DNA of 64,000 bases from Bacteriovorax sp. BAL6_X (GTDB lineage Bacteria > Bdellovibrionota > Bacteriovoracia > Bacteriovoracales > Bacteriovoracaceae): NCBI RefSeq assembly GCF_000443995.1, contig NZ_AUMC01000006.1, forward strand, positions 372,001-436,000, read 5' to 3'. Position 1 is the first letter of the stretch. Every line of letters starts with the position of its first letter. The translations under genes and the position numbers were made by a program. Positions 1 to 9,711 of this stretch are shown here, one piece after another. The notes below the pieces were generated by a model. The model ran no database searches and was not told where the DNA came from. It saw only the letters and a list, made by a program, of their open reading frames with translations.

Positions 1-104
1 TTTTTAGAAACTGCTAGGAATGTACACATACCTAGAAAGAATGCTAAGGCAAGGTTCTCAATGAATACTGCTTTAATAAATAAACTTAAATAATGTTCTA
101 ACAT
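1..104 (-). CDS. nqrE: Na+-translocating NADH:quinone reductase subunit E (5' part)
   Basis: The window cuts this gene; only the first 34 codons are present, running off the left edge. The translation starts [20 protein letters not shown] and continues with a hydrophobic segment, which matches the conserved N-terminus of NqrE, a six-helix membrane subunit of Na+-NQR. Its start lies 13 bases downstream of the nqrD stop, as expected for the conserved nqrABCDEF order. nqrE and presumably nqrF continue beyond the window. Confidence 0.9.
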   Translation of the reverse strand, partial: MLEHYLSLFIKAVFIENLALAFFLGMCTFLAVSK

Positions 105-117
105 AATTCACCTACCC

Positions 118-735
118 TTACATTTCTTCTACTTGATCTTTCTTCCAAGTACGTAATCCCCAGATGAAAAAACCAATTAAGAAGAATGCAGATGGTGCAA
201 GAAGTGCCATACCATTAGTTTGGTACCAACCGCCTTCTCCAGTTGTTGCTAAAATAGATATTCCAAAAAGTTTTCCTGATCCAAGTAGCTCTCTGAAAAA
301 TCCAACAAATACTAGTACGAGTGAATAACCAATTCCGTTACCAATACCATCAAAGAATGACATGATTGGAGGGTTTTTCATCGCGTATGCTTCAGCACGA
401 CCCATAACAATACAGTTCGTGATGATTAGACCGATATATACCGACATCGACTTAGCAACGTCGTAAACATATGCCTTAAGAACCTGATCTGTCACGATTA
501 CAAGTGAAGCAATAATTGTCATCATAACGATGATACGAATTGCACTTGGAACGTGGTTTCTAATTAAAGAAACAAAAAGATTTGAAAAGGCACAAACAAC
601 AGTTACCGCTAGGCACATAACTGCTACTGATTCCATCTTTGTTGTAACCGCAAGAGCTGAACAAATCCCAAGGATCTGAAGTGCAATTGGATTATTTTCA
701 AATAATGGTGAAATGACTGTTTCTTTAAAGTTCAC
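118..735 (-). CDS. nqrD: Na+-translocating NADH:quinone reductase subunit D
   Basis: A 205-residue inner-membrane subunit of the Na+-NQR complex, which oxidises NADH, reduces ubiquinone and pumps Na+ outward. The sequence is almost entirely hydrophobic with about six membrane helices. It carries the family landmark [10 protein letters not shown] near residue 107 and [10 protein letters not shown] near residue 132, as in NqrD/RnfE proteins. The start is GTG, preceded by a strong GGAGGTG ribosome site; it overlaps the end of nqrC by 11 bases, so the two are translationally coupled. Length is normal for NqrD. RnfE is the only close alternative and is excluded by the nqrA, nqrB and nqrC neighbours. 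Confidence 0.95.
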   Translation of the reverse strand: MNFKETVISPLFENNPIALQILGICSALAVTTKMESVAVMCLAVTVVCAFSNLFVSLIRNHVPSAIRIIVMMTIIASLVIVTDQVLKAYVYDVAKSMSVYIGLIITNCIVMGRAEAYAMKNPPIMSFFDGIGNGIGYSLVLVFVGFFRELLGSGKLFGISILATTGEGGWYQTNGMALLAPSAFFLIGFFIWGLRTWKKDQVEEM

Positions 736-1510
736 TTTTCACCTCCACATCTTGAGTGTATTTATCAATGAAAGGTCCAAATGCATCGTCACCCATCCAG
801 TAGCGAACAGTTCCTGTTACACCATTAGCTGTAAGAGTTGCACCTGAAAGACCATCGATATCAAAGTTACTCGCATCACGTGCTTCACCTTTGATAACTT
901 GAATCTGAGGATTCCCATTTTCTCCAAAGATCTTCTTACCTGGCCATACTGATCTCCACTGAGGGTTATCAATCTCACCACCAAGACCTGGAGTTTCACC
1001 GTGAGAGTAGAACCCAATACCTTTTACAGTATTAAGATCTGTCTCAAGAACTAGGAAACCGTACATTGTTGACCAAAGACCTTTACCGTGGATTGGAAAA
1101 ACAACAGACTTAGTCTCTTCACCATCTTTTACAAAGAAAACTTTCGAATACTTTGCACGGAACTTAATTCCCGCCTTATCTTCTTTGGCAGGAATTGAAT
1201 AATTCATCTTTGAATCTTTAGCTGCTTTAACAGCATCGTAAGAAGCAACATCAATATCAGTTACATAATCACCAGTCTTAAGGTCGACTAGCTTTTCTTC
1301 GATTTGTTTATACGCATCTAAAATCTCTTTCTTTTGAGCTGTTGCTTTTACAAGACCAGCAGTCATCAGAAGATTTTTCTTAACATCTAAAACTTTATTC
1401 TCATCTTGAAGTGGCTTCAATGAAACCGCTGACCAAGATACGACAACTGAACAAACAACACATAGGATTGTTGCTACGATCAGAGTTTTTGCAGTACTAT
1501 CATTACTCAT
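725..1510 (-). CDS. nqrC: Na+-translocating NADH:quinone reductase subunit C
   Basis: This subunit carries covalent FMN in the periplasmic part of Na+-NQR. One N-terminal membrane helix is followed by a soluble domain. The flavinylation motif GLSGATLT is present; its threonine is residue 225 when counted from the start chosen here, the same number known for Vibrio cholerae NqrC. I place the start at 1510 ([10 protein letters not shown]) rather than at an in-frame ATG 24 codons upstream. This start has an AAGGGGGCAG ribosome site and gives the family length of about 261 residues, whereas the longer version would overlap nqrB. It sits 10 bases after the nqrB stop. Confidence 0.96.
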   Translation of the reverse strand: MSNDSTAKTLIVATILCVVCSVVVSWSAVSLKPLQDENKVLDVKKNLLMTAGLVKATAQKKEILDAYKQIEEKLVDLKTGDYVTDIDVASYDAVKAAKDSKMNYSIPAKEDKAGIKFRAKYSKVFFVKDGEETKSVVFPIHGKGLWSTMYGFLVLETDLNTVKGIGFYSHGETPGLGGEIDNPQWRSVWPGKKIFGENGNPQIQVIKGEARDASNFDIDGLSGATLTANGVTGTVRYWMGDDAFGPFIDKYTQDVEVKSEL

Positions 1511-1520
1511 CACTGCCCCC

Positions 1521-2720
1521 TTAAACCGTTTTATATCCATTTGCACGTTTTTTGATATTTCCTTGAATAACAAAGTAATCAATTAAAGGTGCAAAACAGT
1601 TTCCGAAAAGGATTGCAAGCATAGTACCTTCTGGGAAAGCTGGGTTAATAACACGAACAAGAATAACCATGAAACCGATTAAAGCACCATAGAACCAGTG
1701 TCCTTTGTGTGTCATAGAAGCTGATACTGGATCAGTTGCCATAAACACTGTACCGAAAGCAAAACCACCAATCACTAAGTGCCAAAGTGGAGTTACAGAG
1801 AACATCATATTTGTATCAGAACCGATAGCATTTAGAATTGCCGAAGTAACAACAGCTCCAAGAACCATCGAAAGCATAATTCTCCAAGATCCAATACCTG
1901 AGATGATTAGAACCGCTGCTCCGATTAAACAAGCAAGAGCAGAAGTCTCACCCATTGAACCAGGCATAAACCCTAAAAATGCATCTTGCATTGAAGTTGT
2001 GATTGCTCCAACACCGCCAAGTGCAGCTTGAGAAAGAGCAGTTGCACCAGTGAAACCATCAACAGCAGTCCAAACTGCATCTCCCGAAATTTGTGCAGGA
2101 TAAGCAAAGAAAAGGAAAGCACGAGCAGTTAGTGCAGGGTTAAGGAAGTTCTTCCCAGTCCCACCGAAAACCTCTTTACCGATAAGAACACCGAAAGAGA
2201 TCCCTACAGCTACTTGCCATAGAGGGATTGTCGGAGGAAGAGTTAGTGGGAAAAGCATCCCAGTAACAAGAAAACCTTCATTAATTTCGTGACCACGTAC
2301 GATCGCAAAAAGAGCTTCCCAGAAGCCTCCAGCAATTTGTGTCACTAGAAAGATTGGGAAGAAATAAAGGAATCCATGCAGAAGGTTTGCTACTAGGCTA
2401 TCTGGAGAGAAGCCTGCACCAAGTGCTAAGATGATATCAGCACGCCAACCTTCTGGAGTCATACCAGCTGCAGCTAGAGCTGAGTTGGCCTGAAAACCAG
2501 TATTGTACATTGCCATAAACATTGCTGGAATAAGAGCAATAGCAACAGTGATCATTAATCTTTTTAAGTCAAGTGCATCTCTAACATGAACTGAACCTCT
2601 CGCCACTCCACCTGGAGTATAAAGGAAAGTATCGATCATTTCATAAACAGCATAAAACTTTTCGAATTTCCCGCCTTTGGCGAAGTTATCATGTTGAGAA
2701 TCTAGAAGTTTGCGCAACAT
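1521..2720 (-). CDS. nqrB: Na+-translocating NADH:quinone reductase subunit B
   Basis: A 399-residue membrane subunit of Na+-NQR that binds covalent FMN and riboflavin and forms part of the Na+ path. About ten hydrophobic helices follow a soluble N-terminus of roughly 50 residues. The FMN-attachment motif [10 protein letters not shown] is clear, with the modified threonine at residue 227 (Thr236 in Vibrio). Motifs such as [14 protein letters not shown] and [12 protein letters not shown] are typical of the NqrB/RnfD family. The ATG is preceded by AAGGATAA and lies five bases from the nqrA stop, consistent with one operon. Confidence 0.97.
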   Translation of the reverse strand: MLRKLLDSQHDNFAKGGKFEKFYAVYEMIDTFLYTPGGVARGSVHVRDALDLKRLMITVAIALIPAMFMAMYNTGFQANSALAAAGMTPEGWRADIILALGAGFSPDSLVANLLHGFLYFFPIFLVTQIAGGFWEALFAIVRGHEINEGFLVTGMLFPLTLPPTIPLWQVAVGISFGVLIGKEVFGGTGKNFLNPALTARAFLFFAYPAQISGDAVWTAVDGFTGATALSQAALGGVGAITTSMQDAFLGFMPGSMGETSALACLIGAAVLIISGIGSWRIMLSMVLGAVVTSAILNAIGSDTNMMFSVTPLWHLVIGGFAFGTVFMATDPVSASMTHKGHWFYGALIGFMVILVRVINPAFPEGTMLAILFGNCFAPLIDYFVIQGNIKKRANGYKTV

Positions 2721-2725
2721 TGTAA

Positions 2726-4069
2726 TTATCCTTCTTTCTCAATAGTAGTTAAACTTTCTCTTAGAGCTGGACCGAAATCAACTTTACCAGGGCTTACGAA
2801 AGTACAAAGCGCTAAATCTTCTTCATCTAGCTCTAGACAACCTAGCTCGATTGCATAGTCATCATCTTTCGTTACAAGTGCTCTTAAAAGTTGAGTTGGT
2901 AGCATATCAAGAGGCATTACTTTTTCATATGACCCAACTGGAACCATAGCTCTATCAGAACCGTGAGTAGCAGTTGTGAAATCGAAAATCTGTCCTGGCT
3001 TTAACCAGTGTAAGAAAGTACGCTTAACAGAAAATTTATTAAGGCCTGGCTTATGCCATCCTAAGAACTCTCTTTCACGTCCTTCAGTAAGTAGAGAAAT
3101 TTGGTTATGGAAACGTCCTAGGTAAGAAAAAGTTCCAACCATTGCACGTCCACTGAAAACAGAACCTGAAACAACTCTCACCTCACCTTGTCCAACTTTA
3201 CCAGAAGTAACTTCACCTAAATGAGCTCCTGGAACAGTTTTAACAAGTGTTGGGTTTACAGATGCTGGACCTGCAATTGAGATAATTCTTTCTGTTGATA
3301 ATTCTCCAGTAGCAAAAAGTTTACCAATAGCAATTACGTCTTGGTAATTGATTGACCATACAATCTTATTTGCATTTACAGGATCAATAAAGTGAATGTG
3401 AGTTCCTGCGTTTCCTGCAGGGTGAACACCTGAGAATTCCTTTGTTTCAACTTTAGTTGTTGAAGGCGTTGGAATATTTGCACCAGCTGCCTTACAAACA
3501 AAAGTTCTTCCGTCAGTCAGCTTTGAGATTACCTCAACACCGTTTACGAAATCTTCGCTTGCTTCAGCAATTACTACTGCTGGATCAGCTGCAAGTGGAT
3601 TTGTATCCATTGCTGTTACGAAAATCGAATGTGGCTCAGAAGCTAAAGCTGGTGCTTTAGAAAATGGCCTTGTTCTGAAAGTAGGCCATAGACCTGATTC
3701 AACGAGAAGAGCTTGAACATCTTCTTTTGCTAAATCTTTTACTCCCGTGCCTTTGTAGTTTTCAAATGTAACTTGCTCGTTACCTGAAACTTCAATTACT
3801 AAAGTTTCAAACGCTCTTCTTGCACCACGGTTAATTTCAATAACCTTTCCGCTGATAGGTGCTGTATAAAGAACACCCTCAACTTTCTTACAAGAAAATA
3901 ACGCCTGACCTTTTTTAACTTCGTCACCTACTTGAACAAGCATAGTTGGCTTCATTCCAACATAGTCTGGCCCAGTAAGAGCGACTTTAGTCACTTGAGG
4001 TCCTACCTCAATCTTTTGTGATGGCTTCCCACTGATAGGAAGATCCAATCCTCTCTTAATGTGAATCAT
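2726..4069 (-). CDS. nqrA: Na+-translocating NADH:quinone reductase subunit A
   Basis: A 447-residue cytoplasmic-side peripheral subunit of Na+-NQR linked to quinone binding. It opens with [15 protein letters not shown] and has the biotinyl/lipoyl-like hammerhead section (residues about 40-80, [19 protein letters not shown]). The C-terminal part contains [21 protein letters not shown], typical of NqrA. It is the first gene of the operon. The 160 bases upstream should hold the nqr promoter, but I see no convincing -35/-10 pair, and the ribosome site (GGGA, 9 bases from ATG) is modest. Confidence 0.96.
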   Translation of the reverse strand: MIHIKRGLDLPISGKPSQKIEVGPQVTKVALTGPDYVGMKPTMLVQVGDEVKKGQALFSCKKVEGVLYTAPISGKVIEINRGARRAFETLVIEVSGNEQVTFENYKGTGVKDLAKEDVQALLVESGLWPTFRTRPFSKAPALASEPHSIFVTAMDTNPLAADPAVVIAEASEDFVNGVEVISKLTDGRTFVCKAAGANIPTPSTTKVETKEFSGVHPAGNAGTHIHFIDPVNANKIVWSINYQDVIAIGKLFATGELSTERIISIAGPASVNPTLVKTVPGAHLGEVTSGKVGQGEVRVVSGSVFSGRAMVGTFSYLGRFHNQISLLTEGREREFLGWHKPGLNKFSVKRTFLHWLKPGQIFDFTTATHGSDRAMVPVGSYEKVMPLDMLPTQLLRALVTKDDDYAIELGCLELDEEDLALCTFVSPGKVDFGPALRESLTTIEKEG

Positions 4070-4229
4070 AGCGACAAATCCCGTTATCTTGGTTTGTTAA
4101 CAATAAAATATTTATGAAATTATTAGTTTTTTAACAGAAATACATAAAGTTGTAACCCTAATTTTAACTAATCACGGCACTCGTTTAAGAGACCACAACG
4201 CATTAAAACAAAGGCTATTGAGTCGACAA

Positions 4230-4700
4230 TTATCGACCACAACATTTCTTGAATTTCTTACCTGAGCCACAAGTACATGGGTCGTTGCGTCCAACTTTTA
4301 CGCCATCTCTCTTAACCTGCGCTACGATTGGCTCACCGTCAACGAAGAACCAGTCTCCATCAACTTTAACAAACTCAGAACGCTCATAATGCACATGGTC
4401 TTGTCCACCTAGGCCAAAAGTTGCCTTAAACTCAACCATTCCCCAGTCGTCCCTCTCTGTCCCCTCTGCAGTGTCAACGATCTCAAGGCCCTTCCACTCA
4501 GATTGTGATGACCATGCCTTGATTTCATTTACATCCATATCCTCTCTATGATCTGGATGTGTTGAATCAACGATAAAATCAATATCGCCGATTGTATAAG
4601 CAAAGTAGCGTGCACTCATAAGTTGAGCAGCAGTTTGGGCCTTGGCCTCACCTTTAACAATTGCTTCACATGTCTTTGTATCAAGACCAGAATTACTCAT
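4230..4700 (-). CDS. YchJ-like protein with C-terminal SEC-C zinc motif
   Basis: About 156 residues. The N-terminal three quarters resemble the YchJ/UPF0225 NTF2-like fold ([20 protein letters not shown], then [13 protein letters not shown]). The C-terminus is a textbook SEC-C motif, [20 protein letters not shown], a zinc-binding tail also found on SecA. E. coli YchJ has SEC-C motifs at both ends; here the N-terminal one is missing. The biological role of this family is poorly defined. I chose the ATG at 4700 over one at 4712 because a GGAG lies six bases before it. It directly follows the methyltransferase gene on the same strand. Confidence 0.8.
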   Translation of the reverse strand: MSNSGLDTKTCEAIVKGEAKAQTAAQLMSARYFAYTIGDIDFIVDSTHPDHREDMDVNEIKAWSSQSEWKGLEIVDTAEGTERDDWGMVEFKATFGLGGQDHVHYERSEFVKVDGDWFFVDGEPIVAQVKRDGVKVGRNDPCTCGSGKKFKKCCGR

Positions 4701-4712
4701 AATAAACTCCAT

Positions 4713-5375
4713 TTAATATCGATATAATAAGTCGGTAAAATTCGTGTTTGTTTCATCAAAATATACCTTGCTTTCTAGTAGTCGACTAGAAATAAATGTA
4801 AAATGCTCCCTTAGCATTTTCTGGTATTTCGTACGACTTCTGCGAATTGCGTATTCGTCTTTGAACTCAAGGTCTTCAATTTGGCGATCCAACTCTTTAT
4901 CCGTTGGAACAGTTAGATAAAAATACTTTAACTTCGAAGCAAGAATTGGCAAACAGTACTCTATCTCTTCATCAGTCAGGTACTGAAAGACACTCGTACA
5001 CACACCAAGATCAAATGACTTCTTGGTCTTTTCATTCTTTCGACACCAGCTAACAATATCTGTTTGTTCTAACTTAAACTTTGTTGATTCAATTTTGTTT
5101 ATTTTACGTTCTCTAACAACTTTATAAGCATATTCACTCGGCTCAATACCATGCGCTTTGTATGGTTTAAACTCTTCAAGAAGCGCTTCAAATAAGTGTC
5201 CAAGGCCAAAACCTAAGTCGACAATTGAGCTAATATCAATATACTCTAAACCAAATAAATTTTTAATATAGCCAACGTGTTGTTCCACATTACCTATTCC
5301 ATCCATTTGATCAGCTTCCTCGTAGTTGACGTCCCAATAGTCTTTCGAGAACCCTTGTGATCCATTTTCTTTCAT
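4713..5375 (-). CDS. Class I SAM-dependent methyltransferase, substrate unknown
   Basis: 220 residues. The Rossmann-type SAM-binding motif I is visible as SIVDLGFGLGHLFEALLEEF near residues 50-70, followed by an acidic motif II region (HGIEPSEYAYK) and a later DLGVCTSVFQYLTDEEI segment that fits motif IV. No substrate-specific motif is recognisable, so the target (small molecule, lipid or protein) is unknown. Its ATG overlaps the stop of the MATE exporter gene by four bases (ATGA), so the two are probably co-translated. A link to modification of an exported compound is possible but is only inference. Confidence 0.75.
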   Translation of the reverse strand: MKENGSQGFSKDYWDVNYEEADQMDGIGNVEQHVGYIKNLFGLEYIDISSIVDLGFGLGHLFEALLEEFKPYKAHGIEPSEYAYKVVRERKINKIESTKFKLEQTDIVSWCRKNEKTKKSFDLGVCTSVFQYLTDEEIEYCLPILASKLKYFYLTVPTDKELDRQIEDLEFKDEYAIRRSRTKYQKMLREHFTFISSRLLESKVYFDETNTNFTDLLYRY

Positions 5376-6682
5376 GTTGATTTAACCTTTAATGTCTTTC
5401 TAACTAAGTATGCATTCGAAATAAAACGGTAGATACCCACCGAGAAAATTGCCCCCCAGAGGAGCAAGAAGGATTGATTCAAATAGCTTAAATAGGCCAG
5501 AGGAAGAAAGCATGTAAAGAAGGCGATCAGCATGTGTCGTCCTAGAAAGTCGAAGCGATTAATTCCAAAGACTAGGCCATCGTAGACATAGGCAATCGAC
5601 ACCGGAATCTGAGCAATGGCAAGAAAGTATATAATCCCATTTATAGCCTCATGAATACTTTCATCATAGGTAAAAAGTGAGACTAGAGGACCATTTGCAA
5701 AAGTAAAAATAAGACAAAAGAAGACTCCGATGGCCCCACCCATAAAAAGTAATTTATGGTAGATCTCCTTCAAATACTCATGGCCTATATTTCTAAAAAG
5801 TGTTCCACCAATAATATTTCCAGAAGTGGCCACACCATCTGTGAAGAAAGAAGCAAATAGCCAAAGATTTAATATAATTTGATGGGCCGCAAGCGCTTTT
5901 AAAGAGATAGAGCTTGCAACTTTAGTGGCCAAGAAAAAACTTAATGTTAAGAAGGCCGAACGCATGAAGACATTAATCGAGCTTTTTCCCATATGAAACG
6001 CATCGGCCAGGATAATTTTTTGCGATAAGAAAAGATGGCGAACCTTTTCATGGATAAGTATGTAGTAGAGGCTAATAAAGAAGCCAATTGCATTAGCAAT
6101 AATTGTTGCGGCTGCAACACTTGAAAGTCCCATATTGAGTTGATAGAGCCCAAGGTAAGACAAGATAATATTTACCGCAGTGGCCACACCAATAATACCC
6201 AAGACAATATTTACCTTTGCCATTCCTCTAAGAACAGATAAGGCCGACATGAATAATAAAATAAAAACATGTCCATAGAGTCTCGTTAAGAAATACTCAT
6301 CACATAAAGAGTAGAGATCTTTCGTTACACTTAAAAATTCATAAATAAAGTGTCGAGTCGGAACAAAGATCAATACGAGTAGAAATCCAATCGAGAAAGC
6401 AATTAGAAATGTGAGTTTGATAAGCGAGACAACATTTTCATACTCACCTTTAGCAAGTTTCTGAGAGATCGCTTGAATAGGTGCGTGTACTAAGAAGTTA
6501 AACATCCATGTGATGGATGACATAATTGAAACACCGATGGCCATAGCGGCCAGCATATTAGTATCAAAATTTCCAACAAGGGCCGTATCGACAATTGAGC
6601 TTAGTGGCTCAAGCATCGATGCGAGGATAGAAGGAATAGAAAGGGCCCAAAGGCCCTTATATGTTAACCAATCACGGTTCAA
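5372..6682 (-). CDS. MATE-family multidrug/toxin efflux transporter
   Basis: 436 residues with about twelve hydrophobic helices arranged as two halves, and MATE features near the N-terminus (SIPSILASMLEPLSSIVDTALVG, then LAAMAIGVSIMSSITW). The length is normal. MATE proteins export cationic drugs or metabolites using Na+ or H+; with a Na+-NQR operon nearby, Na+ coupling is plausible but not shown. The closest named branch looks like the DinF/NorM-type group. The gene is followed by an overlapping methyltransferase gene. A start at MNRDWLTYKG is used; no better ATG is seen downstream. Confidence 0.88.
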   Translation of the reverse strand: MNRDWLTYKGLWALSIPSILASMLEPLSSIVDTALVGNFDTNMLAAMAIGVSIMSSITWMFNFLVHAPIQAISQKLAKGEYENVVSLIKLTFLIAFSIGFLLVLIFVPTRHFIYEFLSVTKDLYSLCDEYFLTRLYGHVFILLFMSALSVLRGMAKVNIVLGIIGVATAVNIILSYLGLYQLNMGLSSVAAATIIANAIGFFISLYYILIHEKVRHLFLSQKIILADAFHMGKSSINVFMRSAFLTLSFFLATKVASSISLKALAAHQIILNLWLFASFFTDGVATSGNIIGGTLFRNIGHEYLKEIYHKLLFMGGAIGVFFCLIFTFANGPLVSLFTYDESIHEAINGIIYFLAIAQIPVSIAYVYDGLVFGINRFDFLGRHMLIAFFTCFLPLAYLSYLNQSFLLLWGAIFSVGIYRFISNAYLVRKTLKVKST

Positions 6683-6703
6683 TTTTTCTTCTTTTAAAAT
6701 TTA

Positions 6704-7057
6704 TTAGTATTTAGTTACTGCAGAGAAAATTGCAATAAAAATTAGTGCAAGAATTAAACCTAGACCAAAAAGGCGATTTGCTTTCATGCGTTTTGCAAGA
6801 ATTGGCCCAAGAGCAGATACTGCAACCCATAATCCAACTTTAACTTTAACCCATAGAGGCCAACCTTCTCCATGACTAACACCGATACGAGCAAGAAGCC
6901 CCATACCACCTACAAAAAGTAGGAAACTTGCAATACCAGAAGTAATTTTAAACAACTTTCTGTTTTGCGCTTCAGTACTTACAAATTGGGGTGCAAAGGC
7001 CGCAACCATAAGAACAACCATAAATACGTGAAGTACTTTGTAAAATTCATAACTCAT
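6704..7057 (-). CDS. Small four-helix membrane protein, SirB2-like
   Basis: 117 residues, almost all in four predicted membrane helices separated by short charged loops. The first helix carries a histidine (YKVLHVFMV), which recalls SirB2/CopD-like four-helix proteins, but no diagnostic motif confirms the family. The ATG overlaps the stop of the upstream potassium-channel gene by four bases, so the two are translationally coupled. Function is unknown; a role as partner to the channel is only a guess. Confidence 0.6.
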   Translation of the reverse strand: MSYEFYKVLHVFMVVLMVAAFAPQFVSTEAQNRKLFKITSGIASFLLFVGGMGLLARIGVSHGEGWPLWVKVKVGLWVAVSALGPILAKRMKANRLFGLGLILALIFIAIFSAVTKY

Positions 7058-7557
7058 TTCTTTTCTCCATTTCTCTCTTCAAGACTCGTCATTTTGTCAT
7101 TTAATATACTTAAAGTTTTATTTATTTTAGCTAGCTCTCTTTCTAACATTAAATCTTCTCTATGTAGACTACTTTGCATCCCTTCTACATTTCTTTTCAG
7201 GGCCTGTACACGTTTTCCAGTTGTAAGAAATTGTCGACCAAGCATAACATTGGCAAAAATTGCAGTATAAGTAGCAAATAGGCCCGTACCAAAAATCATT
7301 AGAACGATAGCTGTAACTCTTCCCCAAAATGTAATAGGAGTAATATCTCCATAACCAACAGTAGTTATTGTGGTAAATGCCCACCAAATAGCATCACCAA
7401 GCTCAGTAACTTTTGGATTTTGTCCATTTTCAAAATGTAGGAAGACGTAGGCGAAAATAACAACACCGAGGTTACCTATGATAGTTATAAACCAAAAGGC
7501 AACAGTTTTGAATAAATAGATAAAGCGTTCTATAAATACACGAAAACCTGAGCGCAA
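7054..7557 (-). CDS. Two-helix potassium channel with C-terminal coiled coil
   Basis: 167 residues. Two membrane helices (residues about 12-40 and 75-105) flank a pore loop with the selectivity filter TTVGYGDITP, the hallmark of K+ channels. The remaining C-terminus (about residues 125-167) is charged and heptad-like, LEREL..INKTLSILNDKM, probably a short coiled coil driving tetramerisation. There is no RCK/TrkA-N domain, so it is a minimal KcsA/Kch-like channel. The start lies close to a divergent gene at 7604, leaving only 46 bases for both promoters. Confidence 0.88.
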   Translation of the reverse strand: MRSGFRVFIERFIYLFKTVAFWFITIIGNLGVVIFAYVFLHFENGQNPKVTELGDAIWWAFTTITTVGYGDITPITFWGRVTAIVLMIFGTGLFATYTAIFANVMLGRQFLTTGKRVQALKRNVEGMQSSLHREDLMLERELAKINKTLSILNDKMTSLEERNGEKK

Positions 7558-7603
7558 AACTAACCTCTTCTACAAAATTTTAATTTACTATATAATATTT
7601 AAT

Positions 7604-8344
7604 ATGAGCTATTTTGGAAACAGCAATAAGGGAGAAAAGATCTTTCGCGGTGCATATAACTATTATCGCAAAGACAACCTCTATGCTGAAGAAACATTTG
7701 AAGTTTATCGCAGGCCCAAACTCCACCAAATCTACTTTGAAGGAGAGATGCTCGCACGAGTTATGACGGGAGAACTACTAAAGATCAACGTCGCTTACAC
7801 TGTTGATAAAGAATACACTCCTGTAAAAGTTCAAATCATAAAAAGTCTTGGGGAGCAAATATCTAAAGAGATATTCTTATTTGACCATTCAACTAGTGAA
7901 CTAAAATATCAATTTGAGTGTGATGGTGAAGTAAATCGAGAGTCTATTACAACATCCCCAAAATTCTACGTAACCACTCCACTAAGTTGCTGCAGTATGC
8001 TCTTTCTTTGGTCAAAGAAGTTTGATTCAGTTGGAAAAAACTACTACTCATTCTTTTCGACAAATAATCAATGGAAGTATGAGGGCCCAATTATCAATAA
8101 CAGTATAATTGTAGAACGAGCGGCCCAAACATCAGAATCAATAAAGATTGCGGGAACAACAGTTACAGCTGTTCAGTACAAATTATTTGAAAAGACAGAA
8201 TCAGAAGACAGTAAAGACTTAAAAGTCACACCAGATTTTCTAAACATCTGGCTCTCTCAGCATCAAACTATTCCATACATTATAAAAGACAAGCAAGGTA
8301 CTAATATTACTATTAAATATCTTAACAGCCTCGATCGCAGTTAA
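7604..8344 (+). CDS. Hypothetical protein, beta-rich, no signal peptide
   Basis: 246 residues with no recognised domain. No signal peptide or membrane helix is seen. The sequence alternates polar and aromatic residues in a way that suggests beta strands (KLHQIYFEGEMLARVMTGEL, and KYEGPIINNSIIVERA). A CC pair lies at about residue 127. The start follows a very AT-rich stretch and no clear Shine-Dalgarno sequence is visible. It stands alone between a divergent channel gene and a lipoprotein gene 75 bases downstream. I do not recognise the family. Confidence 0.65.
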   Translation: MSYFGNSNKGEKIFRGAYNYYRKDNLYAEETFEVYRRPKLHQIYFEGEMLARVMTGELLKINVAYTVDKEYTPVKVQIIKSLGEQISKEIFLFDHSTSELKYQFECDGEVNRESITTSPKFYVTTPLSCCSMLFLWSKKFDSVGKNYYSFFSTNNQWKYEGPIINNSIIVERAAQTSESIKIAGTTVTAVQYKLFEKTESEDSKDLKVTPDFLNIWLSQHQTIPYIIKDKQGTNITIKYLNSLDRS

Positions 8345-8419
8345 ACACATAAAAGCTTTAAAGTTAGTTTCCATAAAACATAAGAATAATTAACGTCAAA
8401 TAATGTATAAAATAGATAT

Positions 8420-8914
8420 ATGAGAAGTTATTTTTTTACATTTAAACTTTCTTTACTCCTAATCACATCTTCTTGTGCGAAAATTTCTATTAAAAGAAGT
8501 GATATAAGCAATAAGGGCCAGCTCCACCTTTCAAAGCAGCTCTCTCCTTTTATGTCAGATGGATGTTCAAAATGGCCGAATGGAACACTTGCAAATCCGG
8601 ACGCATGGCTTAAGTGTTGTTTTGTTCACGACCAACAGTATTGGCTGGGAGGTACGGAAGGCCAACGTTTTAATGCTGATCAACAATTAAAGGCCTGTGT
8701 AAAAGAAGAATTTACTGATTGGATGTCAATCATCATGTATTTAGGAGTTCGTATCGGAGGAGGGCCACAATACCAAACTTCCTACCGCTGGGGATATGGA
8801 TGGAACTATGACAGAGGTTATATCCCCCTAACTCAAGAGGAGATTGATTATGCCAAGACAATAGCTCCCAAAGAATTTGATGATATAAAAAAATACATAA
8901 GGAAGACAAAGTAA
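8420..8914 (+). CDS. Putative lipoprotein with phospholipase A2-like CC..HD motif
   Basis: 164 residues. The N-terminus is a signal sequence ending in SLLLITSSC, which could be a lipobox, although threonine at -3 is not classic. Residues about 50-95 contain DGCSKWPNG, then WLKCCFVHDQQYWLGG and FNADQQLKACV. CCxxHD is the catalytic His-Asp core of secreted phospholipase A2, and the further cysteines could form the usual disulfides. The Ca2+-binding loop is not obvious, so enzyme activity is inferred only. The stop overlaps the ATG of the next gene (TAATG), suggesting the two act together in the outer membrane. Confidence 0.65.
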   Translation: MRSYFFTFKLSLLLITSSCAKISIKRSDISNKGQLHLSKQLSPFMSDGCSKWPNGTLANPDAWLKCCFVHDQQYWLGGTEGQRFNADQQLKACVKEEFTDWMSIIMYLGVRIGGGPQYQTSYRWGYGWNYDRGYIPLTQEEIDYAKTIAPKEFDDIKKYIRKTK

Positions 8915-9711
8915 TGAAGAGCAAATTACATCTAATTATTCTTCTTATTCCCTTATTCACAATTGCCCAAGAGATGCCAATGAATCGAGTTAGCGAGGAG
9001 AAACCACGCTATTTTCCAATCTGGGGAGATGAGGCAAAAAAGCGAGGCTACACTCTTCCTCGTCCCTATGGAGTTAATATTTCAAGAGTAGAACATGATG
9101 AAAGATTTGGTGTAAAAAATGCGACTTTAAATGGTGAAGACCTATTTGAAGCTCTTCCAGTGACTGGAGATGTAAAGGTCGATACTGAAACAAAAATAAA
9201 TATGATTCGAACTGATTTTTGGCTACTACCATTCTTCAACTTATATCTTGGTTTGGGTCAAATTCACTCCAATATAAAACTTGAATTTAAAACACAAAGG
9301 CCCATAGTCGGTAGCCAACAACACAATATCCCGTTTAAAGCAAGTGGAACTGTCGCAAACCTTGGAGGAGTCCTAGTTGCTGGTTACAATAGCTGGTTTG
9401 TCATGACTAATTTTAACTTAACCGATGTAATCATTGAAAACGAGCTTGATGTAAATCTGTACAGTATTGCATTTAGAGGCGGATATAACGCTGGAAAGCT
9501 TCAAATTTTTACAGGCGCAATGTATATAGACAGCAATATTCAAATCACCGGCTCACGCCAAGATATTGTACTTAACGTAAGCCTTTCATCTAGTGGTTGG
9601 CATGGACTTGCTGGCCTAAACTATGAGATTAACCGTGAGTTTGGACTAACAACAGAACTAAGCTTCGGTGAGCGTTATATGTACCTACTCGAGTTTGGAT
9701 ATCGATTCTAA
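8914..9711 (+). CDS. Putative outer-membrane beta-barrel protein
   Basis: 265 residues. It has a signal peptide (LHLIILLIPLFTIAQ, cleavage near residue 19), then many alternating hydrophobic/polar stretches suggestive of transmembrane beta strands. It ends with an aromatic residue in MYLLEFGYRF, as is usual for barrels inserted by BAM. No named family is recognised. It is translationally coupled to the PLA2-like lipoprotein gene (TAATG overlap). Its stop overlaps by a few bases with the stop of the convergent helicase gene, leaving no room for a separate terminator. Confidence 0.65.
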   Translation: MKSKLHLIILLIPLFTIAQEMPMNRVSEEKPRYFPIWGDEAKKRGYTLPRPYGVNISRVEHDERFGVKNATLNGEDLFEALPVTGDVKVDTETKINMIRTDFWLLPFFNLYLGLGQIHSNIKLEFKTQRPIVGSQQHNIPFKASGTVANLGGVLVAGYNSWFVMTNFNLTDVIIENELDVNLYSIAFRGGYNAGKLQIFTGAMYIDSNIQITGSRQDIVLNVSLSSSGWHGLAGLNYEINREFGLTTELSFGERYMYLLEFGYRF

